Assembly (NCBI RefSeq): GCF_000150275.1
Contig: NW_002060944.1
Coordinates: forward strand, 6,794,564-6,858,563
DNA: 64,000 bases
Direction: 5' to 3'
DNA from: Trichoplax adhaerens
Lineage: Eukaryota; Placozoa; Uniplacotomia; Trichoplacea; Trichoplacidae
The position numbers were made by a program, and so were the translations under genes. Positions 38,764 to 51,877 of the stretch are shown here, in pieces (within the stretch, counting starts at the first letter, position 1; the number at the start of each line of letters is the position of its first letter). Under the pieces are notes generated by a model, which was not told the DNA's origin, did not search any database, and saw only the letters and a list, made by a program, of their open reading frames with translations.

Positions 38764-40093
38764 TCCATCATCTGCACCAGTAAATAATGCCGCATTTTAG
38801 AGTACTAAAGGTCAAGTATGCTACGGTAAGATGAAGTTATTGACTTATTGATAAATAATTTTTGTAACCTTAGAAGCTGATATATTTAGCAGATTCTCTA
38901 ATAATGTATTGATGAAAGTTATATCGTGATAGTAGAATAACATATACATCGGCATACATTTGAATGACTTACGTTTGCAAAGTTTTTATTATGGCAAAAC
39001 TTGCAGTTTAGGATCAAAGCGTGCGCTATGCTTTTCTTTAAATTGAAGATGAATGTTAAACTTTATTTTAATTTTTTGTTTCCTTCTTGATTTTAGGTCA
39101 TTTATACCAATTGAAACGTCCAATGTTAGCCATAACAGAGAAAATTCTACGTAATCTTAGCTATATCATATAACTCTTTCAAACCCTATTTTTTTCTACA
39201 TTATAGACATTTTTTTGGTTACTAATATTGTTGCATGTTTTGTCTTGAGAAATAAATTAGAAACGATAATCATTACCAGGTGATACGGATATGTCATCAC
39301 AAATGACACTCGTATAGTAATGTAATTGAAAAAGTTTGGTTGATATTGTAACAGTTGAATTGAATTAAATATTTAAGTTGAAAAAAACTTTCATTTTTGT
39401 TATTCTAACATATAACTAGCCCAATTACATTCTAGAATCAGTGCATTACTGTGATTTTTAATATCTAAATTAACATAGTAGAATACCTATTGACAAAATT
39501 GCTTTGTTCTGATAACTGATGGTTACTATTAATTCTAATTTTGAGTAGGCAAATTATTTTTAGTTATACTATTGTGTGGCTTTCATGACAGCTACTGTAA
39601 TTTGCGGAAATGCGTAACAAAATATGGACTTTGCACTTTTATGACATAATCTACACCAGATAAGAACTCGGAGTTGATAATAGATTCTCTACGCTAGCTG
39701 AAAAATTACACAACTAATTACTTGAAATTTTTCGTCTACTATCCTATCAATGGCTACCTGAATATACTTAGCGATTCATATTAAGAGAAATTTATGAAAG
39801 TATGTTTTGAGTGTTTATTTCCTAAAATTTCTTCAGTATGATTTATAGTTTACCCGTTCGGTTTAATATTCTAGCCTTCGAATTCATATTAGCTTGTAAA
39901 AAATGTTAGTAATACGCCATTCGAATGGTTCATGCATTGCAATAAATAAAGCTCAACGACTATTGACATAGCGTCACTGTTCATCTAACTATTTGGTGAT
40001 TTTTGAAGCTAGTTTATAACAATGATGACATAATAAATTTCGATTGATTCACTTTATAAATATTACACATATTACATATGTAATCACAGGAAA
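38764..40093. other. Convergent intergenic spacer
   Basis: This 1.3-kb AT-rich stretch lies between the stop codons of the IRSp53-like gene (+) and endonuclease V (-) and must hold both 3' untranslated regions. No additional exon or repeat was recognised. An alternative 3' exon of the IRSp53-like gene carrying a WH2 motif was looked for and not seen. Confidence 0.5.
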
Positions 40094-42249
40094 TTATTTT
40101 ATCTCTTGATTTCCTAATTCAGATAAATTTATTCGTAGGTATTCACGTGATAGGTGATCAGCCTAATAAAAAAAATAATTGTTAGCGAATTGAAAGGTTG
40201 GACTTTAATAAAAACAAAAAATCAGCTCACTATGATACGTAATACATACTTGTCGAATAGGCTCAGGCAATCTGTATTTACAGGAAGCTAATACTATCTT
40301 CGTCGCGGTTTTAAGATCTAAGCGATGGCCAACGGATACATAAATAGGTCTAGTTGACTGCTCTGAACTTCTTAACGCCTGCAATTATAACACAGAAATG
40401 GTTTTATAGAGGTCTAATTATATTGATTTATATATAAGTATGTGCTGTGAAGGTTGGATTGTATATCTTCACGCCTAGTGGCTTCCGATGATTAATATTG
40501 GCATTTCCTATTACTTTAACTTTATCGATAATATAGACGGGTTACAGTTAAACTAATAGGCAACGCCTGTTTCACTCATAAATCATTTCACTCACCATGC
40601 CTAAAATAACTCCCGAGCGATTGGTCAACGGAAATGAATCACCTTTAGTACTGAGTTGTGCAATCTAAGCCAGTACATCATAGTATTTTAGGAGTTATTA
40701 CATTGAAATACAGTAGATCTACAAACATGATTAGATTGTATTTTATGTAAAGACCTGATCCATATGTTTACTATCTCGAGCAATCCCGTGGACTTCCAAT
40801 AAATTTTTAGCTACTCCAATTGTAGGAATATCCGCCAGTACTCCTAGATGGCATGCTGATCCAAATTCTGTAAATACACAAGTATATATATGTTAGATGT
40901 ATCAATTGAGAAATTTGGGGTAAATTGTTAATGTGTATGATTTCAGCATAGCACCCATACACAGTATAAACTAGATAGTAATTAGTAATAACGTTGAAAT
41001 TAAATACTTGAAAGTGCAATTATCGTCATTACTAACAGGTATAAATTGGCAGTCACTAAAGAAATAAAAAAAGTGTCAGTTTATCACTTGAAGATGGTGT
41101 TATACCGCTTACCTTGATGATGTAGAATCCCATTACCATCTACCAGTATTACCTACAAGATTGGATAGTGAAAGGTTACTAAAGAGTAGATAAAAGTACA
41201 GTATAGCAACATTATGTACGGTTTCAATCACATGTAGATTTATGGAAGTGAGTGATTGATAACACTATTATGAGAAAGAATTTTTATACTTGGGGTAATA
41301 GGGAAGGCTGTTCCTGTCTTAATTTATTTATGCAATAACTTAGATGTTCAAATTCACGAAAGGCTAAAAATCCAGGTATATATGGCTGATTTACATGGAC
41401 AATTCCAGAGTAATTGGAGTAGACCAACTAGGAGCATAAAGATATGTTAAGGCAGGGCAATTAGAGTCAAGATATATCAAGATAGAGTAATTCGATGTAA
41501 TCATAATAAGCTGCTGTATAGTAGTACAATAAGTTAACATTAGCCAAGACAGGATATAAAATTATGAGTATCAGTACAGCATCGTCAAATAACTACATTG
41601 CAGATATTGATCGTACAAATTGTATTGGCTATTAGTAAACTTACTTCCATTTCAGGAAATTTTAGTACAACAAGGGAGGCACACGCATAAAAAGGATTTG
41701 ACTTAGAGTAGGATTGGTCGATTCCGCCAATATAATGCAATCCATGTAAAGAGACGTTGTTATCGTTGTTATTAGCAGGTAACCAGCTCACCTGGTTGTT
41801 GGTTATTAACGATTTCTTTAATTCATTTTGCTGTCTATTTAATAAAATTCAAAGCCAGATTATTGTCTATTCTGCACGTATTATATGATAGCACCGCTTG
41901 TGACTGAATGTTACAAAATCCATACGAGTCAATGAATTAATTAATTACATAATTATTGGAGTAGCAAAATAGTAAATAAACTGTCATGATGGTTGAGTTT
42001 ATTCAAATGTTGAGAAAGAAAGCACTGTGTACAATATCAAATATCGATACTATCAGTAGACATTGTTAACAAGAGTGTACTTGTCGCTCGACCAATATTG
42101 AATCTTATAGCATCCTTCACCATCATGGATGTATTACTATATTGTATTTGGATTGCTCCGACCGGTTATTGATACAGATCTTACCTAATCCAATCTTGCT
42201 TAACACTATCATTTGGCTGGCATTGAGTCTTACTTGGATCTACAGACAT
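40094..42249 (-). CDS. ENDOV: Endonuclease V
   Basis: The enzyme cleaves nucleic acid one nucleotide 3' of inosine, and animal forms prefer inosine-containing RNA. Eight exons on the minus strand (5' to 3') are 42185-42249, 41645-41834, 41290-41427, 41113-41152, 40755-40867, 40596-40664, 40250-40378 and 40094-40162. They close in phase to 270 residues. The N-terminal exon is short and starts MSVDPSK. It joins an AG/A split arginine codon to QQNELKKSL, matching the family's N-terminal helix. Catalytic landmarks are present: YIGGID with the first aspartate, PYIPGFLAFRE with the glutamate, and LVDGNG with the third acidic residue. Other conserved blocks are ACHLGVL, IGVAK, TKGDSFPL, YVSVGHRLDL and RLPEPIRQAD. 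The C-terminal tail is short. All acceptors and donors follow GT-AG. Confidence 0.95.
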
Positions 42250-43029
42250 GGTCTACAGATGAGCTGCTGGCGGAGTACCTGAGTTATTCGTTGGAGAGCA
42301 GATCGGTAATATTGCATGGACAGCATTGAAAGTAGGATGGATATACAGTACAGTAAGAAGACTTGCTACCCTAACCAATTGATACTGGTGTTTGCAGGCA
42401 AATTTGCAGCTAGGTTTTCGTTTCCATTCCACCACTAATATACATAGACAGTAAAAGGTCAAAATGATTCTTGTTTTGAAGCCCTGATGGCTACAGTCCA
42501 CACGGCGTAAGTAATACTGTACGCGCTGTACTGTACGGTATGGCATGTTGACTAATTCTGCCCAGTATATGGAAAATATAGTGGGATAGCGTTGATTTTC
42601 TCTCGAAATTATTACTGTCTGCCTTCAACTATTCTTGCATAAATCATGTGCAAATTACTGTCGACGTAGTTTCTTGATTTGCACACGATTGCACTCTAAA
42701 GTACAGCGCAGTTGGGTGAAGACTCGATACCAGAGAGTTGGATTGGATACCCTGCAGTAGAGAGCTGCAAAAGGACGAAATGGACAGCTTGACTTAGCTG
42801 GAAGTTCACATCCCTGGTAGAGACCTTGGAGAAAATGTTCTCCCAAATTGAAGTAGTCCATGTTGACATGGTTTACAGTCACAATCAGTGCCGAGATTGG
42901 GAAGAGGAAATCCCTTGTCCGTTGCTTGTAAAGAGTACTCACCGCATAGTGCATAGTGTAGTACATACCAGGATCCTGAATTTAGCCATTTTTGATGGCA
43001 GACATCTATCAGCGGGCCCGGCACGGCAC

Positions 43030-43172
43030 GGCAGGGTACTGTACAGTGTACAGTGTACAGTACAGTACACTATACTGTACAGTACGGTGTTGGTGGAGAA
43101 AACGAATGTCCCAACTGCGGTTCTACAGTACTGTACTGTACTGTACACTGTAGTGTCTACAGTACTGTACTG
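43030..43172. repeat. Palindromic GTACTGTACAGTAC tracts
   Basis: Chains of TACTGTAC, ACAGTAC and GTACAGTG dominate 43030-43172. They recur near 43494-43600. Because the unit is nearly its own reverse complement, the tract can fold into long hairpins and creates matching open frames on both strands. Similar tracts occur near 50980-51060, 56222-56422 and 61390-61480. Confidence 0.85.
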
Positions 43173-43310
43173 TAAATAAATCCCGGTGGCAAAAAGAAAA
43201 AGGAAACTTCAAACAATGACGTCATTGTGGACGGGAGTTGGTGACCCACTACAGTACAGTAAGTGTAGCAGTGACAAGGTGACATTTGGATTGCTCTTTA
43301 AAATAATGTT

Positions 43311-43430
43311 GGAATACTACTATTCTAGTGGTCTCTGATGCTATACGGAATACTATTCTAGTGGTCTCTGTTGCTATACGGAATACTATTCTAATGGTCT
43401 TTGCTGCTATACGGAATACTATTCTAGTGT
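43311..43430. repeat. 33-bp minisatellite, about 3.6 units
   Basis: Units begin GGAATACTATTCTAGTGGTC at 43311 (36 bases, with an extra triplet), 43347, 43380 and 43413. The period is a multiple of three, so the minus strand stays open across it and would read as an 11-residue repeat. There is no sign that it is translated. Confidence 0.9.
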
Positions 43431-45377
43431 GACAATCCACTCTTTCTTTGTAAGGTCAAGTCTTCGAGTTGCGTCATAACAACATTAAACGACGTACAGT
43501 ACAGTACAGTATCGCCGCCAACTTACAGTACTGTACTGTGTTATTATTTAAGTATACTATACCGTAGCATTGATACGGTAAGACTTGTACTGTACTGTAC
43601 GTTCTGCATTTGGAAGTGACTGCTACGCAAGTCAGTGCAGTACGCACGTACCGTCGACAGTGACCGAAAGAGAGCTGTCAATCGTTGGAGAAGGTGACAC
43701 GTACATCACAGTTCGTTCTTAGTGCAAGGCGACACCACCGACATTCTTTCTTTCTTTCTATTCTTGGCTACTTCTAGAGAGCAGTTTTCGCTTACTCAAC
43801 TTTCTTGGATGGATTCCGCTTAAATCTTGGTTAAGATTCTTGTTCCATTGGTTTGGAAAGAAAAGAAAAAACGGTAAGTTTGTTATTGTAGCTGTCCATG
43901 GAATGACAAGGATTAATGTGTTGAAATGGACTAAATTGTGTCGACGAGAAGTTGGAGCGGCAAAGACGAGTTACTTCCACTCTTGATTGACAGTCAAAGT
44001 TGATCAAGAAAAAAATGGAATGTCTTAATACAGCTAATCAATCCTACCAGTGATTGTTACCTTTTAGTAGAATACTGTACATTCATTTTGGTTATTGCAG
44101 TTCGGTATACTGTATGGATCATTTTTATATTGAACGACTGTCGATTAACCGCAAAACTGTTTTCAACCTGTACCCAAAGACAGGGATATCCACTTTGATT
44201 GGTTATTACAGTCGAGTCGAAAGGTCATAGACCTGATCGACCGAACAGCCCATACTAGCTTAATCAATTGAATAACGAGACTACGATTAGCCATTGAACC
44301 AAGGCTTACTATGATAAAGTGCATTTCGACTCTACTGTATGTCCATGGAGAAGTCTACTTGGACAGGATAGATTAACGTACATCACCAGAATCATCCACT
44401 TTTTGGACTTGCCATCACGGCAGATGAAATAAATCCAACGATGCTATTGATTCATGGATTAATTAGCAGTTGAACGTGATCGATTTGGTAATGACTGCCC
44501 CCCATTCAATACAAACATAGGACTACTTCTTTTCATGTCCTAGAAAGATTAGTTGGATAGGATCGTTGAAATCGCTATGGAGAATCACCTTGATAAGGAG
44601 AGACTAGAGATTAAATAAATAAATACAGTAGAGCCATGGCTATCTTCACCATGTATGTCATCATTTCTGCACTTTTATCAATGGATTAGTAGAGAATTAC
44701 TATCGACTTCGCTCTGATTGTCACAATTAGATTAAAGTATGAACTCGTCCTACTGTTTTTGGGGAATATGTAAAAGATGAGCTGTAGTAGTCCTCCATTG
44801 AACATAGTTTAGTACGAGTACGCGTATTCTCGACGCATAGGCTCAATCCTTTCACCGGTACCGTCAAGCTAAAGAGTAGATGAAAGGGGTCGAGCGATTC
44901 TAATTTTGACGTTAATCAATCAATCAATGAGCAATTGAGCACTCTCTATTTGCTACACTACTGATCAGATTCAAGTCTTTGCCACTTCTTTCTGTGCTAT
45001 GTTAAAAAGATTCATTGAACATGATCTTCCAAATTTGTTCTTGTATAATTAGTTGAAGGATAATGCTATATTAAGACATAACTAGGGGTTAATGAAGCGT
45101 GCGATGGTCTAGTTTCAACTGAAATTATTTCAATTTTGTTTTCTTTAATTCAAAGATAGTGGTTGCAATACACATTTGCAGGACTATGGTAATAGTTAAA
45201 TGAATTTCTGAAGCAATTACCATAAATATAGGCGACATCTTCAAGTATGGACTAAATTTCAACTATTTTGCAACAACACTTGTACTACCAGTGATCAATC
45301 AATGTAATCGTCAACCTTGTACGTACATAATAAGCAACATCGTCATCATCCTTGAAAAGTAGCACTTTAAATTCAAA

Positions 45378-48300
45378 ATGAAAATCCTAATATTAAAGAT
45401 ATGTTTATGGTCGTTATTATGCTGTCAATCACTAGCAGATCTTCCAGGTATGATAAATCAATTTTAAAAATTCACATTGAATCTTGAACTTATATGTACA
45501 TTGTACAGTACGGTGCAACTTGAAACGGTTCAGGCTTATTTTCTATGATATTAAAATTGACTGTAAATGCTGCTAATACCAATACCTAATACCCTTCTTG
45601 ATCTTAACACCATCATTATTCTTATAGATTTACCAAACGCTAGTAAATTAATTATAAGTTTAGAACGTAGTAATTCGCAATAAAGTCACGTTCAGTCGTG
45701 CACGTATACTCTTTCTGTACTGAAATCGTTAGTACTACGTGCAATTTTTTTATATATTTTTAGCATCAACTTGCTAAAGACATCTTCTGTGCAATACAGT
45801 AGATAAAGAGATAGTATGCAAAGCTTACATTGTCTATCTGCTATCATTATATAAATACTCTTCTATCAATTTTTAGCTTTATATCTGTGACATTTTTCTA
45901 ATACATTATCGGCACATTTATTAAATTGTTACACCCCGTAGTCTTTAGAATGTATAACGTACTATATACGGTATATTGCACGTTGACAGTAGTTATAGCA
46001 ATATAAAGAAAGCACCTATGGGTTGCGCATAGCATGATAGTAAAATAATAAATAAATCGCAAAAATCATTTATTATTTCTACAACTACAAAAGTAAATCA
46101 TACTACTATTTCTGTAAGCATAGCTTGATGTGATATAACAAATACGAAATAAAATAAATACGTACAAACGATCAATTTAAATAAGTGATCGACCTCTACT
46201 CAAAATCATGACAATGATCTAGTCATAAATTGATACAGTACTAAATCTAGGCTAAAACGTATCGATAATAATGTAGTTGCTACCATGAAGGCGGACAGAA
46301 TTAATAATTTTTATCACTTATTTTGTGAACAAACTTTACAAACAATATATAAGGCATATACTATTGCATATTGCAGTAACATCTCAAAGATGTACAGGGA
46401 TAGATAAATCGATGGATAAGAGAGAATTTTTCGCAAGGATGACACTTTTTCTCTTATTTAACAATTTATATTCTTTTAGGATGGGAAAACGTGCGTATTA
46501 ACATGAATAATATTGGTCCAACAGTTTATGGGGCGAATTCGATAACTCATGCTATTGTAACCAACATTCCCCATGATTATCATGACTTTTACTACATCTG
46601 GCATGTGAATGAAGATATCTTCAGTTTTCAAGTATATCATGCCTATAATGAAACTAAATATATTTACCAGTGGGATAGTGATGATATCGGCATGAATACG
46701 GTTCATGTCTGTCTATTTAAAGGTCCATTTACAATGATAAAATGTAACTCAACCAAGGTCCTGGTCAATTGTAAGTCAACAAATTCTAGTTTACTGTATC
46801 CTTAATGAAAATTTTGTTCTTCAATCTAAATCTAGTAAAATCTCTGTAATATTACACTATTAAGTGAATAACTATTTGGGTTGAAGTGACTTTATTTACA
46901 TCAGTTTATATGGTGCATTGTGGTGCTAGATGTTTGCGTCAGTGGCTACTACTTGGCTCGTTCAGCTAGATATTAGCTATTTACTGGAATTATAAAAATA
47001 CGTCTTAGTAATTGTGTAGTGATAATTGCTAACCATGCATAGTAATAATTTTTACTACTGACATAATAAACATACGTGTATAGCAACTCACGATTATCGT
47101 TGCAATGAGATGAATTCAACAATTGATATAGTGCTAGTTTAGATATTCGGTTATATGTTTACTTACTTTTCTATATGAAGATATTGGACTACGTTTAATT
47201 CTAAATGAATAGGTAATAAAATAAAATCCTGCGAAATCTATATAATGATAATGATAATTATAATTATCACTATATACATATCGCAAGATTTTAAATCGTT
47301 AGCCTTTACACTGTGAATACTATGCTATTTGCTATAGTTAAACAATCTATAATAGTTGTCGTACATTATTATAGTGATTATAATACTTAGTTATTACAAT
47401 TTTATCACTAAAACCGTTGGTAATGTTTCATGTAGCTCATCTACAAGTTAACTTTAAAGTTCAGCGAACGTCTGGCTCATGGCTTCAAACGGATATCTTT
47501 CCACTTGGAACGGTCAATATTAGTTGCAGCTTAATTGATCCCAGTGCCTTCTTCGAGAATTCGACTATTACTTATAATTGGACTACAGGAGATGGTCGCG
47601 GATATACCAATGCATCGTTGAATGCTTCTTACTGGACAACTCAGCATAAATATATCACTACCGGGCTTCATGTCCTTAAAGTCAATGTGTCAACGACCGG
47701 CCCAAATTCTGCTAAATATTATGGCATTGCAACTGAGAACATTACAATTTACGGTAACTGATTCAATGTTGAAATTTAATTTTAATTTAAACCAGTCATT
47801 TTATAACAACTTTGAAATTATTACACAACGTAGAACCCATCACAGGAATGAAAGTGGAGCCAGATAAAGCGATAGCTGATCGTCGTATTAATTTGACTGC
47901 TAGTTGCAATGGAACGTAAGAACAATAAATTTATTTAACATTCTCGTTATATTTATATTTCTGAAGCGCAATAAATGATTAATTAAAACCTTACAGTATT
48001 GCTAAAAGTAAAATTCTTATAAAAATTTTCAATATTTTTGAATACTCATTTCAACTCTTTAATTTTTGTTCGACTAAAATTTACTATGGCTAGTGGGCCT
48101 GTATACTTTGAATGGTTTATTATCCGTGGAGATGAATGTCGATTTAATGACCCAAACGTCACTAGAATTACTACTTTGAGTCAAGATCAGTGTTTTTCAG
48201 TATTAGAATATACCTTTAACTCTTCAGGTGTTTATTGTGTTAATGTTACGGCTGTAAATTTTGGAGGTAGTTACCTTAAGAAATCTATACTTCACATAAG

Positions 48301-48714
48301 CGGTAAGAGTTTCAATCTTTGGAGCCTACTATTTAATTCTCTTTAAGATGATATGATTGAGTTTATGTATTGCTTGTTATATCTCTAATTAAACAATTAT
48401 CTATAATAGGAACGGTATCGCCTGCAATTACGGCAACAATCGCGGCTGCGATAATACTTATATTTATTTCTCTGTTACTACTTTACATCATGTACGCTCA
48501 AACTACCACTCGCAAACGACGAGTAGAAGTTGCTAGTTTTGATTATCTACTTCCACCACCGCAAGATGAAAGAAGTACGTTTAAGAAATTGACTGATTGG
48601 TTTAAAAGTCGTGATCAAAATGATAATAATCGCCTGCCGTTACTTATCGATACGGGTGATAATTACGGTAGCATCACTCCCAACAGATTAGATAATAATG
48701 TTTATGAGCTTTAA
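45378..48714 (+). CDS. TMEM130-like: Type I membrane glycoprotein with PKD-like domains, TMEM130/PMEL-like
   Basis: Six exons (45378-45447, 46480-46770, 47436-47753, 47834-47915, 48094-48302 and 48410-48714) join in phase to 424 residues. Residues 1-19 form a signal peptide (MKILILKICLWSLLCC). The lumenal part carries many N-glycosylation sequons. A first PKD-like domain spans roughly residues 120-226 and includes DPSAFFENS and YNWTTGDGRG, in place of the family's WDFGDG. A second lies near residues 254-320, with YTFNSSGVYCVNVTA. A single transmembrane helix spans about residues 326-352, followed by the basic stop KRRVE. The 70-residue cytoplasmic tail has acidic dileucine-type signals (DYLLPPP, RLPLLID) and ends NVYEL, suggesting endosome or lysosome sorting. 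Vertebrate TMEM130 has the same layout and matching cysteines; GPNMB and PMEL are more distant relatives. Family placement is by pattern, function is unknown. Confidence 0.85.
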
Positions 48715-49996
48715 AAGAACAAGTCATAATCCTTATTATAAAGTATCTGTCAGATTATTTTTGTTTATTGAGATCAGTTTAAGATCGAAAAAGAGAAAGT
48801 ATTGCGATCTCGATCGTAGTTTAAAATTATGATAGAATTATTTCACCTACTTGCATAGCGCTTAGGTATTAATAATATTATTTTCTATATAAAATTCAAC
48901 CTAAACGAACTTGGAATAGTACTTTAAGTCAACATCGCGAAGTAATTTCAATTTAGAAGACATGTATTGTTTGACTTAACATATAATTATATCAAACTTC
49001 TTTCGGTATCTTGCTCTAAAAGAACGACTGTATTATGTAAATTTTGAAATCTACAGCAGTACGAGTATTGCACTACTAAGGCACTTATTTAATGTTGTAT
49101 AAGATATTAATTAAGATTAGAGGAATATTTTGAAAACTAAATACAGTGTCTGTAAATTGTAAGATAATTTTAGGTATTGCAATTCGCGATACTAATTATT
49201 ATTACTAGTTTACATAGAAATTACATTTTTATTGGATGGTTTATTTGATGTTAACTTCTGTACAGGCACTTGGTACGATAACTAATGTGTAAAGTATGAA
49301 ATAAAAAAATCATTTATTTAGTTTGTACTGTGTCCATTCTCATTGTAAATATGCGTAAATTTTGCTGTGGGGTTTTAAAAAAGGGTATTTTAATCACTGC
49401 AATCGAATAACGTTCCTTTATGTTAAGCCATTATCAGATCATAACGATGATGCTATTACTCATGTTTGGTATAAGCTACAACAAACATGCTTAAAGTATG
49501 GTTTGTATGATATCATCTGCAAGTTGTCCGCTTATTTGCAAATGTTATCATAATGACTGCAATTTCGCTTAGAATCAAATAACAGCATCTACGAATCCAG
49601 ATATGATTTATCGGACTGATCTGTAATCACTATAAAAATTTGTTATGTACTAATAGAAATTTTAAGACTACAGATATGTATGCTATAGTCTAAGTCCTTA
49701 CGGTTAACAATAGCAATTTTATTAAATATTACGTGGTGATGTCATATTAGATTAGATCATTGTCGTAAATTACTACAGTAACTTTATCTTCGTCTTAGAT
49801 ATATAAAGAAATTTTCCATATTAAAAGCAATGCGAAAGATCAATGCTGTTCTGAACATTAACATATAGTAAAAGAAATTTAGTAAAAAGCATAGTTATCA
49901 TAGGATTTGTTGAAATTGACTCCCAATTTGATAATCGCATGAGTGATAACTATGTCAACTGTACATACAATAATGCTCTAACTACAATGTAGATAA
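48715..49996. other. Convergent spacer, nothing recognised
   Basis: AT-rich sequence between the stop codons of the PKD glycoprotein gene (+) and DNAL4 (-). It contains both 3' untranslated regions. The 63-codon open frame near 49362-49553 has no recognisable similarity and I do not call it a gene. Confidence 0.5.
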
Positions 49997-50747
49997 TTAA
50001 GAGCACTTCCAAACTGTGATAGCTAAGTTGCCTCCGAAAAACATGTATAATAAATTCTTGACTTCATGAGTAATTTCAAATCCATAACCTTCTCCAACAA
50101 GTGCATGCCAAGACGAACCAAATTTACGATCCATATTCTCCTTGATCATTCTTGCTGCACTCTATAGAATTTCATATTGAGACTTAATATTAACAATATT
50201 TTACCTTGCATACAGATTATTGCCTTTATTGAAAAATTTTAACTTTCCTGCTGATATTTAATAGTATACGTATATTAAACTGTTCCTATGTGTCATCGCA
50301 TGGCTAAGTAAGTTACCTCGTTATTGCTGGGATATTTTTCGACGGCTGTAACACATAGTTCCATTGCTTCATTTCTCATTTCATCCGGCATATCGGAGTG
50401 CTAGATATAATTTAATAATCAGTTTGACGTCTAAAAAGCAGTCTATGTTTCATTATAAACTTAGGATCAATACAGTAGTATATATATATACCTATATATA
50501 AATCATTTAATCACTCCAAATAATAATAAAAAAATATTTAAAATGAGGATAGGCATGTACTGTGTTATTCTAATTCTTCAAAGTAAGAAATATCCTCTTC
50601 CTATTAATCAAAACGTTGACTTGATGTAGTATACATAAAAGTACGACATACTCTAATCAAAGGATAGTTGTGTAATCGACGGAAATCATAAGCTCCATCT
50701 CCGGCACCAGTACCTCCTCCAGTGATAATTTCTCCGCCGTCTTCCAT
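49997..50747 (-). CDS. DNAL4: Dynein light chain 4, axonemal
   Basis: This is an LC8-like light chain of outer-arm or cytoplasmic dynein complexes. Three minus-strand exons (50652-50747, 50317-50400 and 49997-50161) join in phase 0 to 114 residues. The start at 50747 gives MEDGGEIITGGGTGAG, a glycine-rich N-terminus a little longer than that of the 105-residue human protein. Exon 2 reads HSDMPDEMRNEAMELC. Exon 3 carries MDRKFGSSWH, GEGYGFEITHEVKNLLY and the C-terminal VWKCS, which are signature blocks of the family. The splice sites are GTATGT, GTAACT and matching AG acceptors. The next gene starts 1.1 kb away in the opposite direction and also looks cytoskeletal. Confidence 0.96.
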
Positions 50748-51877
50748 CTTGATTAAGTTAACGATGTCGCTACTATTGCACTGTGTGACTTTATTGCTAG
50801 TCTGGATCTTTGCAAAACTTTGGTAGTCATGGAGATGTTGTAAGCGGTTTTATTGGGCCTCGTCTTTACTATATAGTGTTTATATCGTACGCAAATGAAA
50901 GCTAATATTACTGTAATTAGACCTTCCCGCTCTACTGTAGGGTAATTTTATGTCGCTATAGATACCCTAGTATCAAGCTGTACAGTATACCGTATGCTAC
51001 TATAGTGTACGGTATAGGACTGTATCCGCTGAAACTGTACTTTACCGTATACTGTACTATATAGCGATCGTCATGACAACCTGAAGTAACACAATTTCAA
51101 AATCTTCATACTGAGCAAGGTGGGAGATTTTAAAATAATCGCCAATATTCGATAATTAATTATAACCAATTCTATAGTATCTACGGTATAGAATCTGTCA
51201 TAAATCGCATTTATAGACTAGTAAATCATCGGAAAGACTGCTACTGGTCTACAGTGTATAGTATTTGAGTAATTATAATTAGCTATAAATACAGTCCAAT
51301 GACTCAACACTATATAAGCAATAACAACGTATTTCGAAATTTATGGCGATAGAAATTGACCATCTCTGATTATAGACACCATCAAGAACTTCTCTGATTT
51401 ATTACATATATAAAATAAATCATCTAACTCCTAATTTGGTAGGTATTTATTATTTTTTAGAAATGATTATGAACTGATTTCTGTATCGAAATTTAAAGTG
51501 TTAAATAGATTTATTGGATGATCATCTTAGGTCCAGCTTGACCTAGTTCAACGTCAATCCAAGCATTGGCTGGAACACTGCATCGACGAATAATATACAA
51601 TTACAGCACTTCTAAGTGGAATGAAAGATCCTTATTATAAATTTTTAGATATTGATGTAGTATTCCTATTTACTGTATCAAGTTAAGAAATAACAACTTC
51701 AGAAATTTGGTCCTTGTGTTGCTGAAGCCATTAAAACTATCAATAAGTATTATAACGGTAAGCGCTATGATTAATACGAGCTCGTATATTGATTTACTCG
51801 TATGCCAAACTGTGTCTTAATATTAAAATAACTAACAACGAAACACCTTTAACTATATATCTTTAACTATATAGTTA
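50748..51877. promoter_or_regulatory. Divergent promoter interval of DNAL4 and the coiled-coil gene
   Basis: This 1.1-kb interval must drive DNAL4 to the left and the coiled-coil gene to the right. It contains palindromic tracts (TACAGTATACCGTA, TACCGTATACTGTA) near 50980-51060. An exon-like piece at 51703-51757, bordered by CAG and GTAAGC, has an open frame (FGPCVAEAIKTINKYYN) and may be a 5' exon of the + strand gene. A 29-codon open stretch on the minus strand near 51510-51598 (VPANAWIDVELGQAGP) is unassigned. No TATA box or known factor site could be fixed. Confidence 0.4.

Larger units (their letters stand above)
42250..45377. other. Spacer with palindromic GTAC tracts and a likely 5' exon
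   Basis: This interval separates the ENDOV start from the start of the PKD glycoprotein gene. It is richer in GC than the rest of the window from about 42.3 to 43.9 kb. It holds overlapping open frames on both strands that I take to be by-products of low-complexity palindromic sequence. The stretch ending AAAACG/GTAAGT at 43873/43874 looks like the donor of a 5' untranslated exon of the downstream + strand gene. No protein exon was recognised. Confidence 0.5.

Noticed and set aside
42253-43179. Several overlapping open frames of 60-117 codons on both strands
   Set aside because: They coincide with GC-richer and palindromic GTAC sequence, overlap one another on opposite strands and have no recognisable family or ordered splice signals.
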